Assembly: GCA_937944275.1 (NCBI GenBank)
Contig: CALDZH010000080.1
Span: 1 to 44,922, forward strand
Origin: an uncultured Woeseiaceae bacterium
GTDB taxonomy: Bacteria > Pseudomonadota > Gammaproteobacteria > Steroidobacterales > Woeseiaceae
Direction: 5' to 3'
DNA: 44,922 bases
In this document: positions 16,319 through 26,009 of the stretch, in pieces
Layout: each line of letters begins with the position of its first letter
Position numbering within the stretch: the stretch's first letter is position 1
Made by a program: the position numbers and the translations under genes
The notes under the pieces: model-generated
The model's database searches: none
The model's input: only the letters and a program-made list of their open reading frames with translations
What the model was told of the DNA's origin: nothing

Positions 16319-19300
16319 CGGTCGCTACGCTGAGTTGCACGCGCTCAGCAATTTCACGTTTCTGCGCGGCGCATCCCATCCCGAGGAGTTGGTCGAAGCG
16401 GCGGTACAGCTCGGCTATGATGCGCTCGCGATTACGGATGAGTGTTCGATGTCCGGTGTCGTGCGCGCACATGCCGCAGCGAAGGAGTTCGGACTCAGGA
16501 AACTGATCATCGGTTCGGAGTTGCGATTACACAGTGGTCGTAAACTCATCGTGCTTGCGCAGAACCGCAGGGGGTATGCCGCGCTGTGCCGTCTGATCAC
16601 AAATGCACGCCGTGCAGCCGGGAAAGGGCTTTACGAACTGACGCGCCTGGACTTTGAAGAAGGCCTCCCTGATTGCCTGGTGCTCTGGGTACCCGATCAG
16701 GGCTTTACGCTCGACGTTGAAGATCATTGGATACGCGAGACATTTCGCGATCGTCTCTGGATTGCTGTCGAGTTATTGGCCGATGGACGGCAACGTGAAC
16801 AACTTACGAAGTTACGTGAGGAAGGACGCCGTCTCAATTTACCGCTCGTGGCCGCAGGTGATGTGCACATGCATTGCCGGTCCCGGCGCATCCTGCAGGA
16901 TGCGGTTACCGCTATACGTCATGGTACGACTATCGATAATGCAGGTTTCGCGCTGTATCCGAATGGCGAACGGCATCTGCGCCCGTTGGACGTGTTACGG
17001 CATATCTACCCGGCGGACATGCTCGAAGAAACCGTGCGTATTGCCGATACGATTGACTTCTCACTCGATGAGCTCTGTTACACATATCCGAAAGAAATTG
17101 TTCCTCAAGGCGAGACGCCGGCAACCTACTTACGCACGTTGACTGAAGAGGGCATGCAGCGACGCTGGCCACAGGGTGTCCCGGACAAGGTAATACGGAT
17201 TGTTGAGCATGAGCTCGCCTTGATCGCAGATCTTGTATATGAGCCTTACTTCCTGACCGTCTACGACATTGTCACATTCGCGCGTTCGCAGGATATTTTG
17301 TGCCAGGGCCGCGGTTCGGCGGCTAACTCGGCCGTGTGTTTTTGCCTGGGTATCACTGAAGTTGATCCGGATCGCATGGAGATGCTCGTTGAACGGTTTA
17401 TCTCCAAAGAGCGTAACGAACCGCCAGACATCGATGTTGATTTCGAGCATGAACGCCGTGAAGAGGTTATCCAGTACATCTATCAAAAGTATGGACGTGA
17501 ACGTGCGGCACTGGCAGCAACGGTCATTACTTATCGTCCGCGCAGTGCGTTGCGAGATATTGGCAAGGTGCTGGGCCTGAGTGACCTGCAGGTGGGGCGC
17601 CTGTCGCGCTCGATGCAATGGTGGGATGGGCACAAGGTCGATGACAGCCGCATTCTTGAGGCGGGTCTTGCTCCCGATAGTCCGATTGTTAAAAGACTCT
17701 TGTATCTCGTGCGAGAGTTGATCGGATTTCCACGGCACCTGTCGCAGCATGTCGGTGGCTTCGTAATTTCCGACGCGCCGTTGTATGAGCTTGTGCCCGT
17801 CGAAAACGCAACGATGCCGGATCGCACGGTCATTCAATGGGAGAAGAATGACCTCGAAGATCTGGGTTTGCTGAAAGTTGACGTCTTAGGTCTTGGCATG
17901 CTGACCGCAATACGCAGGAGTTTCGATCTGGTCCGCAAATTTGATGGTCGCCGGTACACGTTGGCCAACATTCCAGCCGAGGATCCGCAGGTCTACGACA
18001 TGATTTGTGACGGTGATACGGTGGGCGTATTCCAGATCGAGTCGCGTGCACAGATGGCGATGTTGCCGCGGCTTCGGCCGCGTTGTTATTACGACCTTGT
18101 AATCGAGGTGGCAATCATCCGCCCGGGCCCGATCCAGGGTGACATGGTGCACCCGTACCTGAGGCGACGAAATGGCGAGGAGGCCGTCGATTATCCGAGC
18201 GATGAGGTTAAGGGTGTGTTGCAACGCACGCTGGGTGTCCCGATTTTCCAGGAACAGGTCATGCAGCTGGCGGTGGTTGCTGCCGGCTTCACACCAGGCG
18301 AAGCTGATAGCCTGCGCCGTGCAATGGCTGCATGGAAGCGCCGGGGTGGCCTCGGTCCGTTCGAGGACAAGCTGGTCAACGGCATGCGCGAACGCGGCTA
18401 CGAGGAAGAGTTCGCGCGACAGATTTTTCAACAGATCCTGGGGTTTGGCGAGTATGGCTTTCCCGAGTCGCATTCAGCGAGTTTCGCGTTACTCGTGTAT
18501 GTCTCGTCGTGGCTCAAGTGCCATGAGCCAGCTGCATTTACCTGTGCACTTTTGAATAGCCAGCCTATGGGATTCTACTCGGCGTCACAGCTCGTACAGG
18601 ATGCGCAGCGCCATGGTGTGTCGGTGCGTCCCGTCGACATCAATCGTAGTGACTGGGACTGTTCACTCGAGGCAGACGATACGGGTGCTGCGGCATTGCG
18701 ACTGGGCTTGAGGATGGTCAAAGGCCTCTCCAAAGAAGCTGGAGAGCGTATCGCCGCTGAGCGTACGAGCGGCGACTACACGCAAGTACAGGCTTTACTC
18801 GAGCGTGTGGATCTGGACCGGCGCGAACTGGGCGTGCTGGCGTCCTCGGGCGCTTTGCAGTCACTCTCGGGGGACCGGCACCGTGCACGCTGGGATGTGG
18901 CGGGCGCTGAAAAGCCGCTTCCATTGTTTCCAAGCATGGAGCGATATGAGGCTACACCGCTGTTGCGCAAACCTACCGAGGGGCAGAATATCGTTGCAGA
19001 CTATCGCAACACCGGGCTGACGCTGGAGCGGCACCCAATGTGTCTGTTGCGGCGGCACCTCGATCGTTACCGTTATATACGTGCCGAACAACTACCGACA
19101 CTTGGCAATGGCCAGTCCGTTAACGTTGCCGGACTCGTAATTACCAAGCAGCGTCCTGGTACGGCCAGCGGTGTCATTTTCGTAACACTTGAAGACGAAA
19201 CCGGGCAAGTCAATCTTGTCTTATGGAAGCAGGTGGCGGAACAGTATCGAGCCGCATTGCTGAACGCGCGATTACTCGGCATTGCCGGAGAATTACAGAT

Positions 19301-19394
19301 AGAAGGGCAGGTAATACACGTGATTGCGCGACAGCTATTCGATCACTCGGATATGCTTGGCGACCTGAGCGTGCACTCACGCGACTTTCGCTAA
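16302..19394 (+). CDS. dnaE2: Error-prone DNA polymerase III alpha subunit DnaE2 (ImuC)
   Basis: YAELHALSNFTFLRGASHPEELVEAA PHP start, CQGRGSAANSAVCFCLGITEVDP, PPDIDVDFEHERREEVIQYIYQKYGR; ATG 16302 overlaps the imuB end. Confidence 0.96.
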   Translation: MVISDSGRYAELHALSNFTFLRGASHPEELVEAAVQLGYDALAITDECSMSGVVRAHAAAKEFGLRKLIIGSELRLHSGRKLIVLAQNRRGYAALCRLITNARRAAGKGLYELTRLDFEEGLPDCLVLWVPDQGFTLDVEDHWIRETFRDRLWIAVELLADGRQREQLTKLREEGRRLNLPLVAAGDVHMHCRSRRILQDAVTAIRHGTTIDNAGFALYPNGERHLRPLDVLRHIYPADMLEETVRIADTIDFSLDELCYTYPKEIVPQGETPATYLRTLTEEGMQRRWPQGVPDKVIRIVEHELALIADLVYEPYFLTVYDIVTFARSQDILCQGRGSAANSAVCFCLGITEVDPDRMEMLVERFISKERNEPPDIDVDFEHERREEVIQYIYQKYGRERAALAATVITYRPRSALRDIGKVLGLSDLQVGRLSRSMQWWDGHKVDDSRILEAGLAPDSPIVKRLLYLVRELIGFPRHLSQHVGGFVISDAPLYELVPVENATMPDRTVIQWEKNDLEDLGLLKVDVLGLGMLTAIRRSFDLVRKFDGRRYTLANIPAEDPQVYDMICDGDTVGVFQIESRAQMAMLPRLRPRCYYDLVIEVAIIRPGPIQGDMVHPYLRRRNGEEAVDYPSDEVKGVLQRTLGVPIFQEQVMQLAVVAAGFTPGEADSLRRAMAAWKRRGGLGPFEDKLVNGMRERGYEEEFARQIFQQILGFGEYGFPESHSASFALLVYVSSWLKCHEPAAFTCALLNSQPMGFYSASQLVQDAQRHGVSVRPVDINRSDWDCSLEADDTGAAALRLGLRMVKGLSKEAGERIAAERTSGDYTQVQALLERVDLDRRELGVLASSGALQSLSGDRHRARWDVAGAEKPLPLFPSMERYEATPLLRKPTEGQNIVADYRNTGLTLERHPMCLLRRHLDRYRYIRAEQLPTLGNGQSVNVAGLVITKQRPGTASGVIFVTLEDETGQVNLVLWKQVAEQYRAALLNARLLGIAGELQIEGQVIHVIARQLFDHSDMLGDLSVHSRDFR

Positions 19395-19400
19395 AAACGA

Positions 19401-19700
19401 CTAGTCCTCGTTGAGATCGAAATTGAACGTACTGTCCAGATCCATGTTGCGACGTTCGGCGATTTCATCAAGGCGGCGACGAATTTCGCGCCTGCGGGCT
19501 ACCTCATCCGCATCTGTTTTTTCAAACTTATCTACGAGTGTCTCAAGTTCGCCCGTGACGTCAATGATAGTATCGCCGCCAATATCGGGCATGTCGTCGG
19601 ACGACTCTTCGTCATCCAGATCGTCATCTAATTCGTCGTCCAGATCGTCATCAACATCGTTGAGATCCAGATCATCTTTTTCGCCGTTGTCACCGATCAT
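19401..19700 (-). CDS. Small highly acidic hypothetical protein downstream of gspF
   Basis: 99 aa; N-terminal D/E-rich tract DLDLNDVDDDLDDELDDDLDDEESSDD, charged C-terminal helix DEVARRREIRRRLDEIAERRNMDLDSTFNFDL; ~37 bp after gspF on the same strand. Confidence 0.7.
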   Translation of the reverse strand: MIGDNGEKDDLDLNDVDDDLDDELDDDLDDEESSDDMPDIGGDTIIDVTGELETLVDKFEKTDADEVARRREIRRRLDEIAERRNMDLDSTFNFDLNED

Positions 19701-19737
19701 TGCCTGCGCCTCACAACAAACCGACTAGGTGGAATGC

Positions 19738-20952
19738 TCATCGAATCAGGTTATTAATTTCGAAGATTGGGAGCAAAATTGCAAGCACAATTGTCAGGAC
19801 AATTGCACCCATGAGAACTATAAGCAGGGGTTGCAGGATGCCGAGCAAGGCAGCAATGAGCCCGTCGACCTCCCTTTCCTGGCCCGCCGCAGAACGGCCG
19901 AGCATTTCCTCGAGACGTCCACCGGCTTCGCCGCTCGAAACAAGGTGGATCATCATCGGCGGAAACAGCTTGCTCGCGGCCAACGATTTACTGATCGAGG
20001 CTCCTTCCCGCACGCGCACGGTAGCCTCCGAAACGGCATCGCGCATAGGCAGGTTCTCGATAACTTCCGCGGAAATTTTCAATGCCTCCAGTATTGGTAC
20101 ACCGCTACCGGCGAGTATGCTGAGCGTACGCGTAAACCTGGCTGTATTGACGCCGCGCGTCAGTCGGCCAACAATCGGCAGACGCAGGAGCACGCCATGA
20201 TATCGGCGCCTCGGGCCTTCTTTTTGCAGGATCCACCACGAGAGCCATGAGAGCGCGGCGATACCCACTATCAGCATGGGCCAGTAGTCGCGCAGGAAGT
20301 CGCTGGTGGCGATGAGGCCCGTCGTCAAGCCTGGCAACTCTGCCGAAGTATTCTCAAAGACGTTTACGATCTTCGGCACGACAGTCGCGAGCATGAAGCT
20401 GATAATTCCGACAGCCATGACGACCAGCGCAATCGGGTAAACCATGGCATTTGTAACGCGTTGACGGAGCTCCTGGCGAGCCTCCGTGTAGTCGGCCAGA
20501 CGCTCGAGTACTACGTCCAGATGCCCTGATTGCTCTCCGGCTGCGACCGTGGCGCGGTAGAGCTCTGGAAAGGCCTGAGGGAATTCGCTGAACCCGTCGG
20601 CCAATGCGTGGCCTTCCATGACTTTGGCGCGGACGCCAAGCAGAATGCTCTTGGTTCGCGGCTGATCGTTCTGTTGCGCGACGGCAAGCAGGGATTCTTC
20701 GAGGGGCAGACCCGATTGCGTCAGCGACGCAAGTTGCCGGGTAATCAGTGCGAGTTCGCCGGAGGAGATACCGCGCCGCAATGAAAAAGTGCTCTGCCGG
20801 CGCGCTTCTTTTTGAGCGACTTCGGTGACGCTGACCGGAAGAAGATTTCTGTCGCGCAGAATCTGGCGCACGTGTTTCGGGGTATCACCTTCGAGCAAGC
20901 CTTTGTTTTGCTTGCCCGCCTGATCCATTGCAACGTATTCAAACGCGCCCAT
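19738..20952 (-). CDS. gspF: Type II secretion system inner-membrane protein GspF
   Basis: GAFEYVAMDQAGKQNKGLLEGDTPKHVRQILRDRNLLPVSV...RQLASLTQSGLPLEESL...MIHLVSSGEAGGRLEEML. Confidence 0.95.
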   Translation of the reverse strand: MGAFEYVAMDQAGKQNKGLLEGDTPKHVRQILRDRNLLPVSVTEVAQKEARRQSTFSLRRGISSGELALITRQLASLTQSGLPLEESLLAVAQQNDQPRTKSILLGVRAKVMEGHALADGFSEFPQAFPELYRATVAAGEQSGHLDVVLERLADYTEARQELRQRVTNAMVYPIALVVMAVGIISFMLATVVPKIVNVFENTSAELPGLTTGLIATSDFLRDYWPMLIVGIAALSWLSWWILQKEGPRRRYHGVLLRLPIVGRLTRGVNTARFTRTLSILAGSGVPILEALKISAEVIENLPMRDAVSEATVRVREGASISKSLAASKLFPPMMIHLVSSGEAGGRLEEMLGRSAAGQEREVDGLIAALLGILQPLLIVLMGAIVLTIVLAILLPIFEINNLIR

Positions 20953-20993
20953 TGTTCAAGGCCCACCACAATCGTGCACACAAGCCATATACA

Positions 20994-22529
20994 CTAGTCC
21001 TCGCGCGTCACGCGCAATACTTCTTCGAGCGTCGTATGGCCTGCCAGAACCTGGCGACGTCCGTCGGCGCGGATGCTGGGAGTCGTCTTGCGTGCATGGC
21101 GGGCGAGTTCCTGCTCGCTAACGCCACCATGAATCATCTCGCGCATCTCATCGTCGACGCAGATCAATTCATATATCCCCGTGCGTCCCTGAAAACCGCC
21201 ACTGGCGACATCACCAGGATGATAGAGCGTCGGCGGATTTGCCGGATCGACGCCCAGCAGATTGCATTCGTATTCGCGCGCGGCGTAAGGGACTTTGGTG
21301 TCGTCTTCAAGAACGCGCACCAGGCGCTGTGCCAATACGCCAAGAAGACTCGATGAGAGGAGGAAGGGTTCGACGCCCATATCGCGCAGCCGGGTCACTG
21401 CACCGGCAGCCGTGTTGGTATGCAGAGTTGAAAGTACGAGGTGGCCGGTCAGGCTTGCCTGTACCGCAATTTCCGCCGTTTCCAGGTCGCGAATCTCACC
21501 GACCATCACGACATCAGGGTCCTGGCGGAGGATGGCTCGCAGGCCACGTGCAAATGTCATTTCGACCTTGGTATTGACCTGTGACTGGCCGATGCCATCG
21601 ATGAAATATTCGATCGGGTCTTCGACCGTCATGATATTGCGGCTGTTGTCGTTGATGCGCTCCAGCGCGGCATACAGCGTGGTCGTCTTACCCGAACCCG
21701 TCGGGCCAGTCACGAGGATGATGCCATGCGGTTTATGAATCAGATCGTCGACAGTCTTTGTAGTCACCGGGTCCATTCCCAGCGACAGCAGATCGAGGCG
21801 ACCGGCTTGTTTATCCAACAGGCGCAGCACCACGCGTTCGCCGTGCCCGGACGGCATCGTCGATACGCGCACGTCGACGGCACGACCTGCGATGCGCAGT
21901 GAGATCCGGCCATCCTGTGGCAGACGTTTCTCAGCGATGTCGAGTTTCGACATGACCTTGATGCGCGACACCACGAGCGGAGCAAGTGCGCGCCTGGTCT
22001 GCAGGACTTCGCGCAATACGCCGTCTACTCGAAAACGCACACCCAGGCGATTCTCATAGGGCTCGATATGCACATCGGACGCATTTTCCTTGATGGCTTC
22101 TGTGAGCACAGCGTTGATAAATCGAATAATCGGCGCGTCATCGTCACTTTCAAGCAGGTCCGACGGCTCCTGTAATTCCTGCGCCACCTGCGTGAGATCA
22201 AATTCCTCGTCGAGGCCGTCAACCATTTGCGACGCTTTGGTGCTGTCCTGCCCATAAGATGCTTGCAGTAGCGAGTCAAATTCCTCGGCTGATACGCGCG
22301 ACATTTTCAGCGGTACGCCTGCAAACCGGCGAGCTTCGGCAAGACTCATCGGCGATGCGCCGCTACGGTAGATAGCCTTGCCTTCGGTTTGCCCGAGCTC
22401 CTGGATCAGCACGCCATGGCGCTTGGCAAATGAGAAGGGCAGAGTTCGCCGCACTTCCAGCACTTCCGGTACGTCCAGCACTTCCGGGCTTGCCGTTTCC
22501 AGGACAATTTCAGGTTCAGGTTCCATCAT
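20994..22529 (-). CDS. gspE: Type II secretion system ATPase GspE
   Basis: SDVHIEPYENRLGVRFRVDG, Walker A GPTGSGKTTTLYA, MTVEDPIEYFIDGIGQSQVN, ILRQDPDVVMVGEIRDLETAEIAVQASLTGHLVLSTLHTN. Confidence 0.95.
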   Translation of the reverse strand: MMEPEPEIVLETASPEVLDVPEVLEVRRTLPFSFAKRHGVLIQELGQTEGKAIYRSGASPMSLAEARRFAGVPLKMSRVSAEEFDSLLQASYGQDSTKASQMVDGLDEEFDLTQVAQELQEPSDLLESDDDAPIIRFINAVLTEAIKENASDVHIEPYENRLGVRFRVDGVLREVLQTRRALAPLVVSRIKVMSKLDIAEKRLPQDGRISLRIAGRAVDVRVSTMPSGHGERVVLRLLDKQAGRLDLLSLGMDPVTTKTVDDLIHKPHGIILVTGPTGSGKTTTLYAALERINDNSRNIMTVEDPIEYFIDGIGQSQVNTKVEMTFARGLRAILRQDPDVVMVGEIRDLETAEIAVQASLTGHLVLSTLHTNTAAGAVTRLRDMGVEPFLLSSSLLGVLAQRLVRVLEDDTKVPYAAREYECNLLGVDPANPPTLYHPGDVASGGFQGRTGIYELICVDDEMREMIHGGVSEQELARHARKTTPSIRADGRRQVLAGHTTLEEVLRVTRED

Positions 22530-22531
22530 GC

Positions 22532-24502
22532 TTACTGGCTGTTGCCCTCTTGCGGCTCGTTCTCACGGACTTCCTCGATTGGCGGCAGCGTGAATCTATC
22601 CTCGCCAGGCATTAACGCGATATCCGAACTCTGATTCGCCCTCATGACGTCACGCATCATGTTGTACTTCTGGTTAGTTTCTATTGCAATCGTCGCGGTG
22701 TCACGCAGAATCGTCGGTCGAATAAAGATCATAAGATTGGTCTTAACCTTCTCCGTCTTTCGCGAACGGAACAGGTTGCCCAGCAATGGAATATTTCCGA
22801 GTATGGGCACGCTCTGATTGCTTTCGCGCAGCACATCTTCAAGCAGGCCACCGAGCACGAGAATCTCACCATCCTCTACGATAACCGTCGTTTCGACGAT
22901 GCGCTGATTCGTGATCAGGTCGACCGCTTCGCCGGCTGATTGCGCAAGACTCGAGATCTCTTGAGAGATTTCAAGAACCATCGAGTTGCCCTCGTTGATC
23001 TGCGGCGTGATCGCCAGCTTCACACCGATCTGCTCGCGCTGAATGGTCTGAAACGGATTCACGGCACCGCCGACGCTGCCTGTATTCGAGTATGAGCCAG
23101 TAACGAACGGAACCTCCTGGCCGACATTGAGCGTGGCTTCTTCGTTATCGGTCGTTACTATCGAAGGCGTTGAGATGATGTTTGTATCGGCATTACCCTC
23201 GAGCGCACTGAGGATGGCTGCGAAGCTGACACCGGAGTCCGATAACCGACCCACACCGATCGTAATACCTGCATCAATCAGGCTTGACGGGTCGGTTGCG
23301 CCGCCGCCAGCTGCGGCGCCAAGCTGTACAACGCCGTTCATGGAGCCAGGAAAATTTGTTACCGCGATTGGCGTATTGGAACCAGTACCCTCGATAGCCC
23401 AGGTCACTCCGAGTTCGTTCGACTTATCGGCGATGACTTCGACGATAATAGCCTCTACAAGCACCTGTGCCCTGCGGATATCGATTTTGTCGACGATCTG
23501 CATCAGGGCCCGCATCATTTTCGGCGGTGCATTTACGACGATCGCGTTAGTCTGCGTGTCGGCCCAGACGCTGATTTCATTGTTGGACGCAGCGCCACCT
23601 GCCTGGCCTGCAGCGGCACTCTGAACCTGGCCACTGAAGTGCGACTGCAGCTTGCTCGAAAGTTCCTCGGCATCAGCGTAACGCAGGTAGCGAACCTGCG
23701 TGTCTCCGCCGTCTTCGAGTGGTGTATCGAGATGTGCGATCAGTGTGCGCAAGCGCAAGCGCTCATTCTTGTCGCCACCAATCAGCACGCTGTTTGTTCG
23801 TGCGTCTGCGACCAGGCTCGTCGTAACAGGCGAGCCATCACCGCGGCCTGCCTGCGTCAACGCCGTCATGATGCGCACGATTTCGGCGGCCGAGGCGTGC
23901 AATAGCGGCACAACCTCAATGTCCTCATCGCTGGCCTGATCGATGCGGCGAATAATGCTGACCATGCGCGAGACGTTGGCGGCACGGTCCGAGATGATGA
24001 GCATATTGCTGCCGGCATGCGCAACCAAATGGCCATACTGCGGAATCAATGGTCGCAGAATCGGGACTAGCTGAGTGGCGCCAACGTTTCGCAGTTGGAC
24101 CACCGATGTGGCCATGTCATCAGGGCCTGCGGCGCCTTCGGTGCCCATGCGGCTGGGAAATTGCCTGGCAGTTGCGTCGGGGATGATCTTGATCAGGTCG
24201 CCACTGTCAACGGCCACATAGCCATGTACCTGGAGAATCGACAGGAACGCCTCGTACAAAGCGTCCGGCCCCAGCGGCGTCGGTGACAGCAGGGTCACGC
24301 GACCTGTCACACGCGGGTCCAGAATGAAGTTCTTGCCGGTCACAGCTGAGACAGCTTCCACGACCTGGCGGATATCAGCATCTTTCCAGTTGAGCGTTGC
24401 TGCAGGTTGCTGTGCCCAGACAAGCGTTGCTACCGACAGCAAGACGGCGGCGAACATCAGGCGCCATGCTTCGTAAGTTCTAATTATTGGTTTTTGAGTC
24501 AT
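22532..24502 (-). CDS. gspD: Type II secretion system secretin GspD
   Basis: Signal peptide, DIRQVVEAVSAVTGKNFILDPRVTGRVTLLSP N0 domain, repeated N domains, secretin core VPFVTGSYSNTGS...ETTVIVEDGEILVLGGLLED. Confidence 0.95.
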   Translation of the reverse strand: MTQKPIIRTYEAWRLMFAAVLLSVATLVWAQQPAATLNWKDADIRQVVEAVSAVTGKNFILDPRVTGRVTLLSPTPLGPDALYEAFLSILQVHGYVAVDSGDLIKIIPDATARQFPSRMGTEGAAGPDDMATSVVQLRNVGATQLVPILRPLIPQYGHLVAHAGSNMLIISDRAANVSRMVSIIRRIDQASDEDIEVVPLLHASAAEIVRIMTALTQAGRGDGSPVTTSLVADARTNSVLIGGDKNERLRLRTLIAHLDTPLEDGGDTQVRYLRYADAEELSSKLQSHFSGQVQSAAAGQAGGAASNNEISVWADTQTNAIVVNAPPKMMRALMQIVDKIDIRRAQVLVEAIIVEVIADKSNELGVTWAIEGTGSNTPIAVTNFPGSMNGVVQLGAAAGGGATDPSSLIDAGITIGVGRLSDSGVSFAAILSALEGNADTNIISTPSIVTTDNEEATLNVGQEVPFVTGSYSNTGSVGGAVNPFQTIQREQIGVKLAITPQINEGNSMVLEISQEISSLAQSAGEAVDLITNQRIVETTVIVEDGEILVLGGLLEDVLRESNQSVPILGNIPLLGNLFRSRKTEKVKTNLMIFIRPTILRDTATIAIETNQKYNMMRDVMRANQSSDIALMPGEDRFTLPPIEEVRENEPQEGNSQ

Positions 24503-25440
24503 TTGGTTTGCTCGCCAGACAGATCCAGCTGGCTGGTTTTGAGGATAATCGTTTGCGGCTGTCCGTTACGTTCAACCGTCACAGTGACTTGCTCGGCTGT
24601 GCCGAGAGACTGGAACACCTGCATTGCTTGAGTAGGGTCGCTGAGGGACTGGCCATCAATGTCCTTTATCAAGTCGCCGGGCCTGAGTCCCAGGGCAGAA
24701 AACTGCTGCCGGTTGCGCCCGGGGTAAACCCGGTAGCCAGCCTGCTGGCCGTTTACAAGGTACGGTGTTGGGCGAATAACGTCACTGAGTTTCGTCAGGT
24801 TCTCAGTAACCACATTTTGCAGGTTCTGCGTATTGCTGCTGCGCGTAGCCTGGCGCGATACATTCGTGGCGCGTCGGACGGGTCTTGACTGGCCGGCCGG
24901 AAATTCTGACGGCAGGCGCAAATTTGTCAGCGCACCGTTTTCGTTCAACACGACGCGCTCCGCATAAACTGCGTGCAGCGTCGTACCCGAACCGATCGAA
25001 TCACCGATCACGTAGACATTTTGCTCGGCATTGTTGTCAGCAATTACCGCAACAGAAAACTCGGGAATATCCGACGCAATCGTTCCCTTCAGAACCAGGT
25101 TTGTCAGTCGCGTATCACTCAGATTGTCGTCGACGACAGGCACAGGTGTGGCGGCTGCGGCATCGCTGGTGGCTTCTCCGAACATGTGGTTAGCGGCGAT
25201 AATTTGTACATCGGCGCTACCACTTGCTTCAGACGAGGCGGCGGGAATGATCACTGGCGACTGGATGACGTCGTCCGTCACTGGTGCGGGAACGAGCAGC
25301 CAGATGATCTTGGCGAGTTGCCAGCCGATCACGATGACGAGCAACAGACTGATCCAGGGTGGTAAAACCCTGTTCATGGTCGCCAGCGCGTTGCCGCCCT
25401 CGATACTTGAAAAATCCGTCCAGTTTGCTTTGCTGATCAT
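24499..25440 (-). CDS. gspC: Type II secretion system protein GspC (PDZ-containing)
   Basis: N-terminal TM, LVLKGTIASDIPEFSVAVIADNNAEQNVYVIGDSI (HR domain), C-terminal PDZ GYRVYPGRNRQQFSALGLRPGDLIKDIDGQSLSDP; overlaps gspD start. Confidence 0.9.
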   Translation of the reverse strand: MISKANWTDFSSIEGGNALATMNRVLPPWISLLLVIVIGWQLAKIIWLLVPAPVTDDVIQSPVIIPAASSEASGSADVQIIAANHMFGEATSDAAAATPVPVVDDNLSDTRLTNLVLKGTIASDIPEFSVAVIADNNAEQNVYVIGDSIGSGTTLHAVYAERVVLNENGALTNLRLPSEFPAGQSRPVRRATNVSRQATRSSNTQNLQNVVTENLTKLSDVIRPTPYLVNGQQAGYRVYPGRNRQQFSALGLRPGDLIKDIDGQSLSDPTQAMQVFQSLGTAEQVTVTVERNGQPQTIILKTSQLDLSGEQTK

Positions 25441-25548
25441 GTCCCTGACAGCTGTCCTGTGTAGCTACATACGTTATTAACGCAGCGAACCGATGATACG
25501 GGTTGAAGCGTGACAGCGACAAGCCACAAAGGAGAAAAATTACTATAT

Positions 25549-25582
25549 TTGACAATAATATATCGGCTTGACCATGGGTCAA
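25549..25582 (-). promoter_or_regulatory. Candidate sigma70 promoter for gspCDEF: TTGACC-N16-TATTAT, overlapping the palindrome TTGACC-ATG-GGTCAA
   Basis: Reverse complement TTGACC CATGGTCAAGCCGATA TATTAT in the gspC/clpS divergent intergenic region. Confidence 0.45.
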
Positions 25583-25664
25583 TATATAATCTGCCATGAA
25601 TATGCCCTGGTGGTGCCGCAGCTATTGACATGACATAAATCGACCGTATATCCCCAATTCGACC

Positions 25665-25994
25665 ATGAGTGACCATCGACACGAAAACGAAGAGCGCGGC
25701 AGCCACGATCTGGCTGTTGAGGAAGCTCGCCCGAAGATCAAGCAGCCGCCGCTGTATCGCGTGGTGTTGATTAATGATGATTTCACTCCTATGGAGTTTG
25801 TTGTCGATATTCTCGAGTCGATATTTGGCATGGAGCGCACGCGCGCGACCCAGGTGATGCTGGAGGTTCACACCAAAGGCAAGGGTGTCTGCGGCGTGTT
25901 CAATTTTGAGATTGCAGAAACGAAGGTTGCGCAAGTGATGGGTGTCGCCAGGCAGCATCAGCATCCGTTACTCTGCACCATGGAAGAATCATGA
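25665..25994 (+). CDS. clpS: ATP-dependent Clp protease adaptor ClpS
   Basis: PPLYRVVLINDDFTPMEFVVDILESIFGMERTRATQVMLEVHTKGKGVCGVFNFEIAETKV. Confidence 0.97.
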   Translation: MSDHRHENEERGSHDLAVEEARPKIKQPPLYRVVLINDDFTPMEFVVDILESIFGMERTRATQVMLEVHTKGKGVCGVFNFEIAETKVAQVMGVARQHQHPLLCTMEES

Positions 25995-26009
25995 CAGGAG
26001 TTTGTTTGT

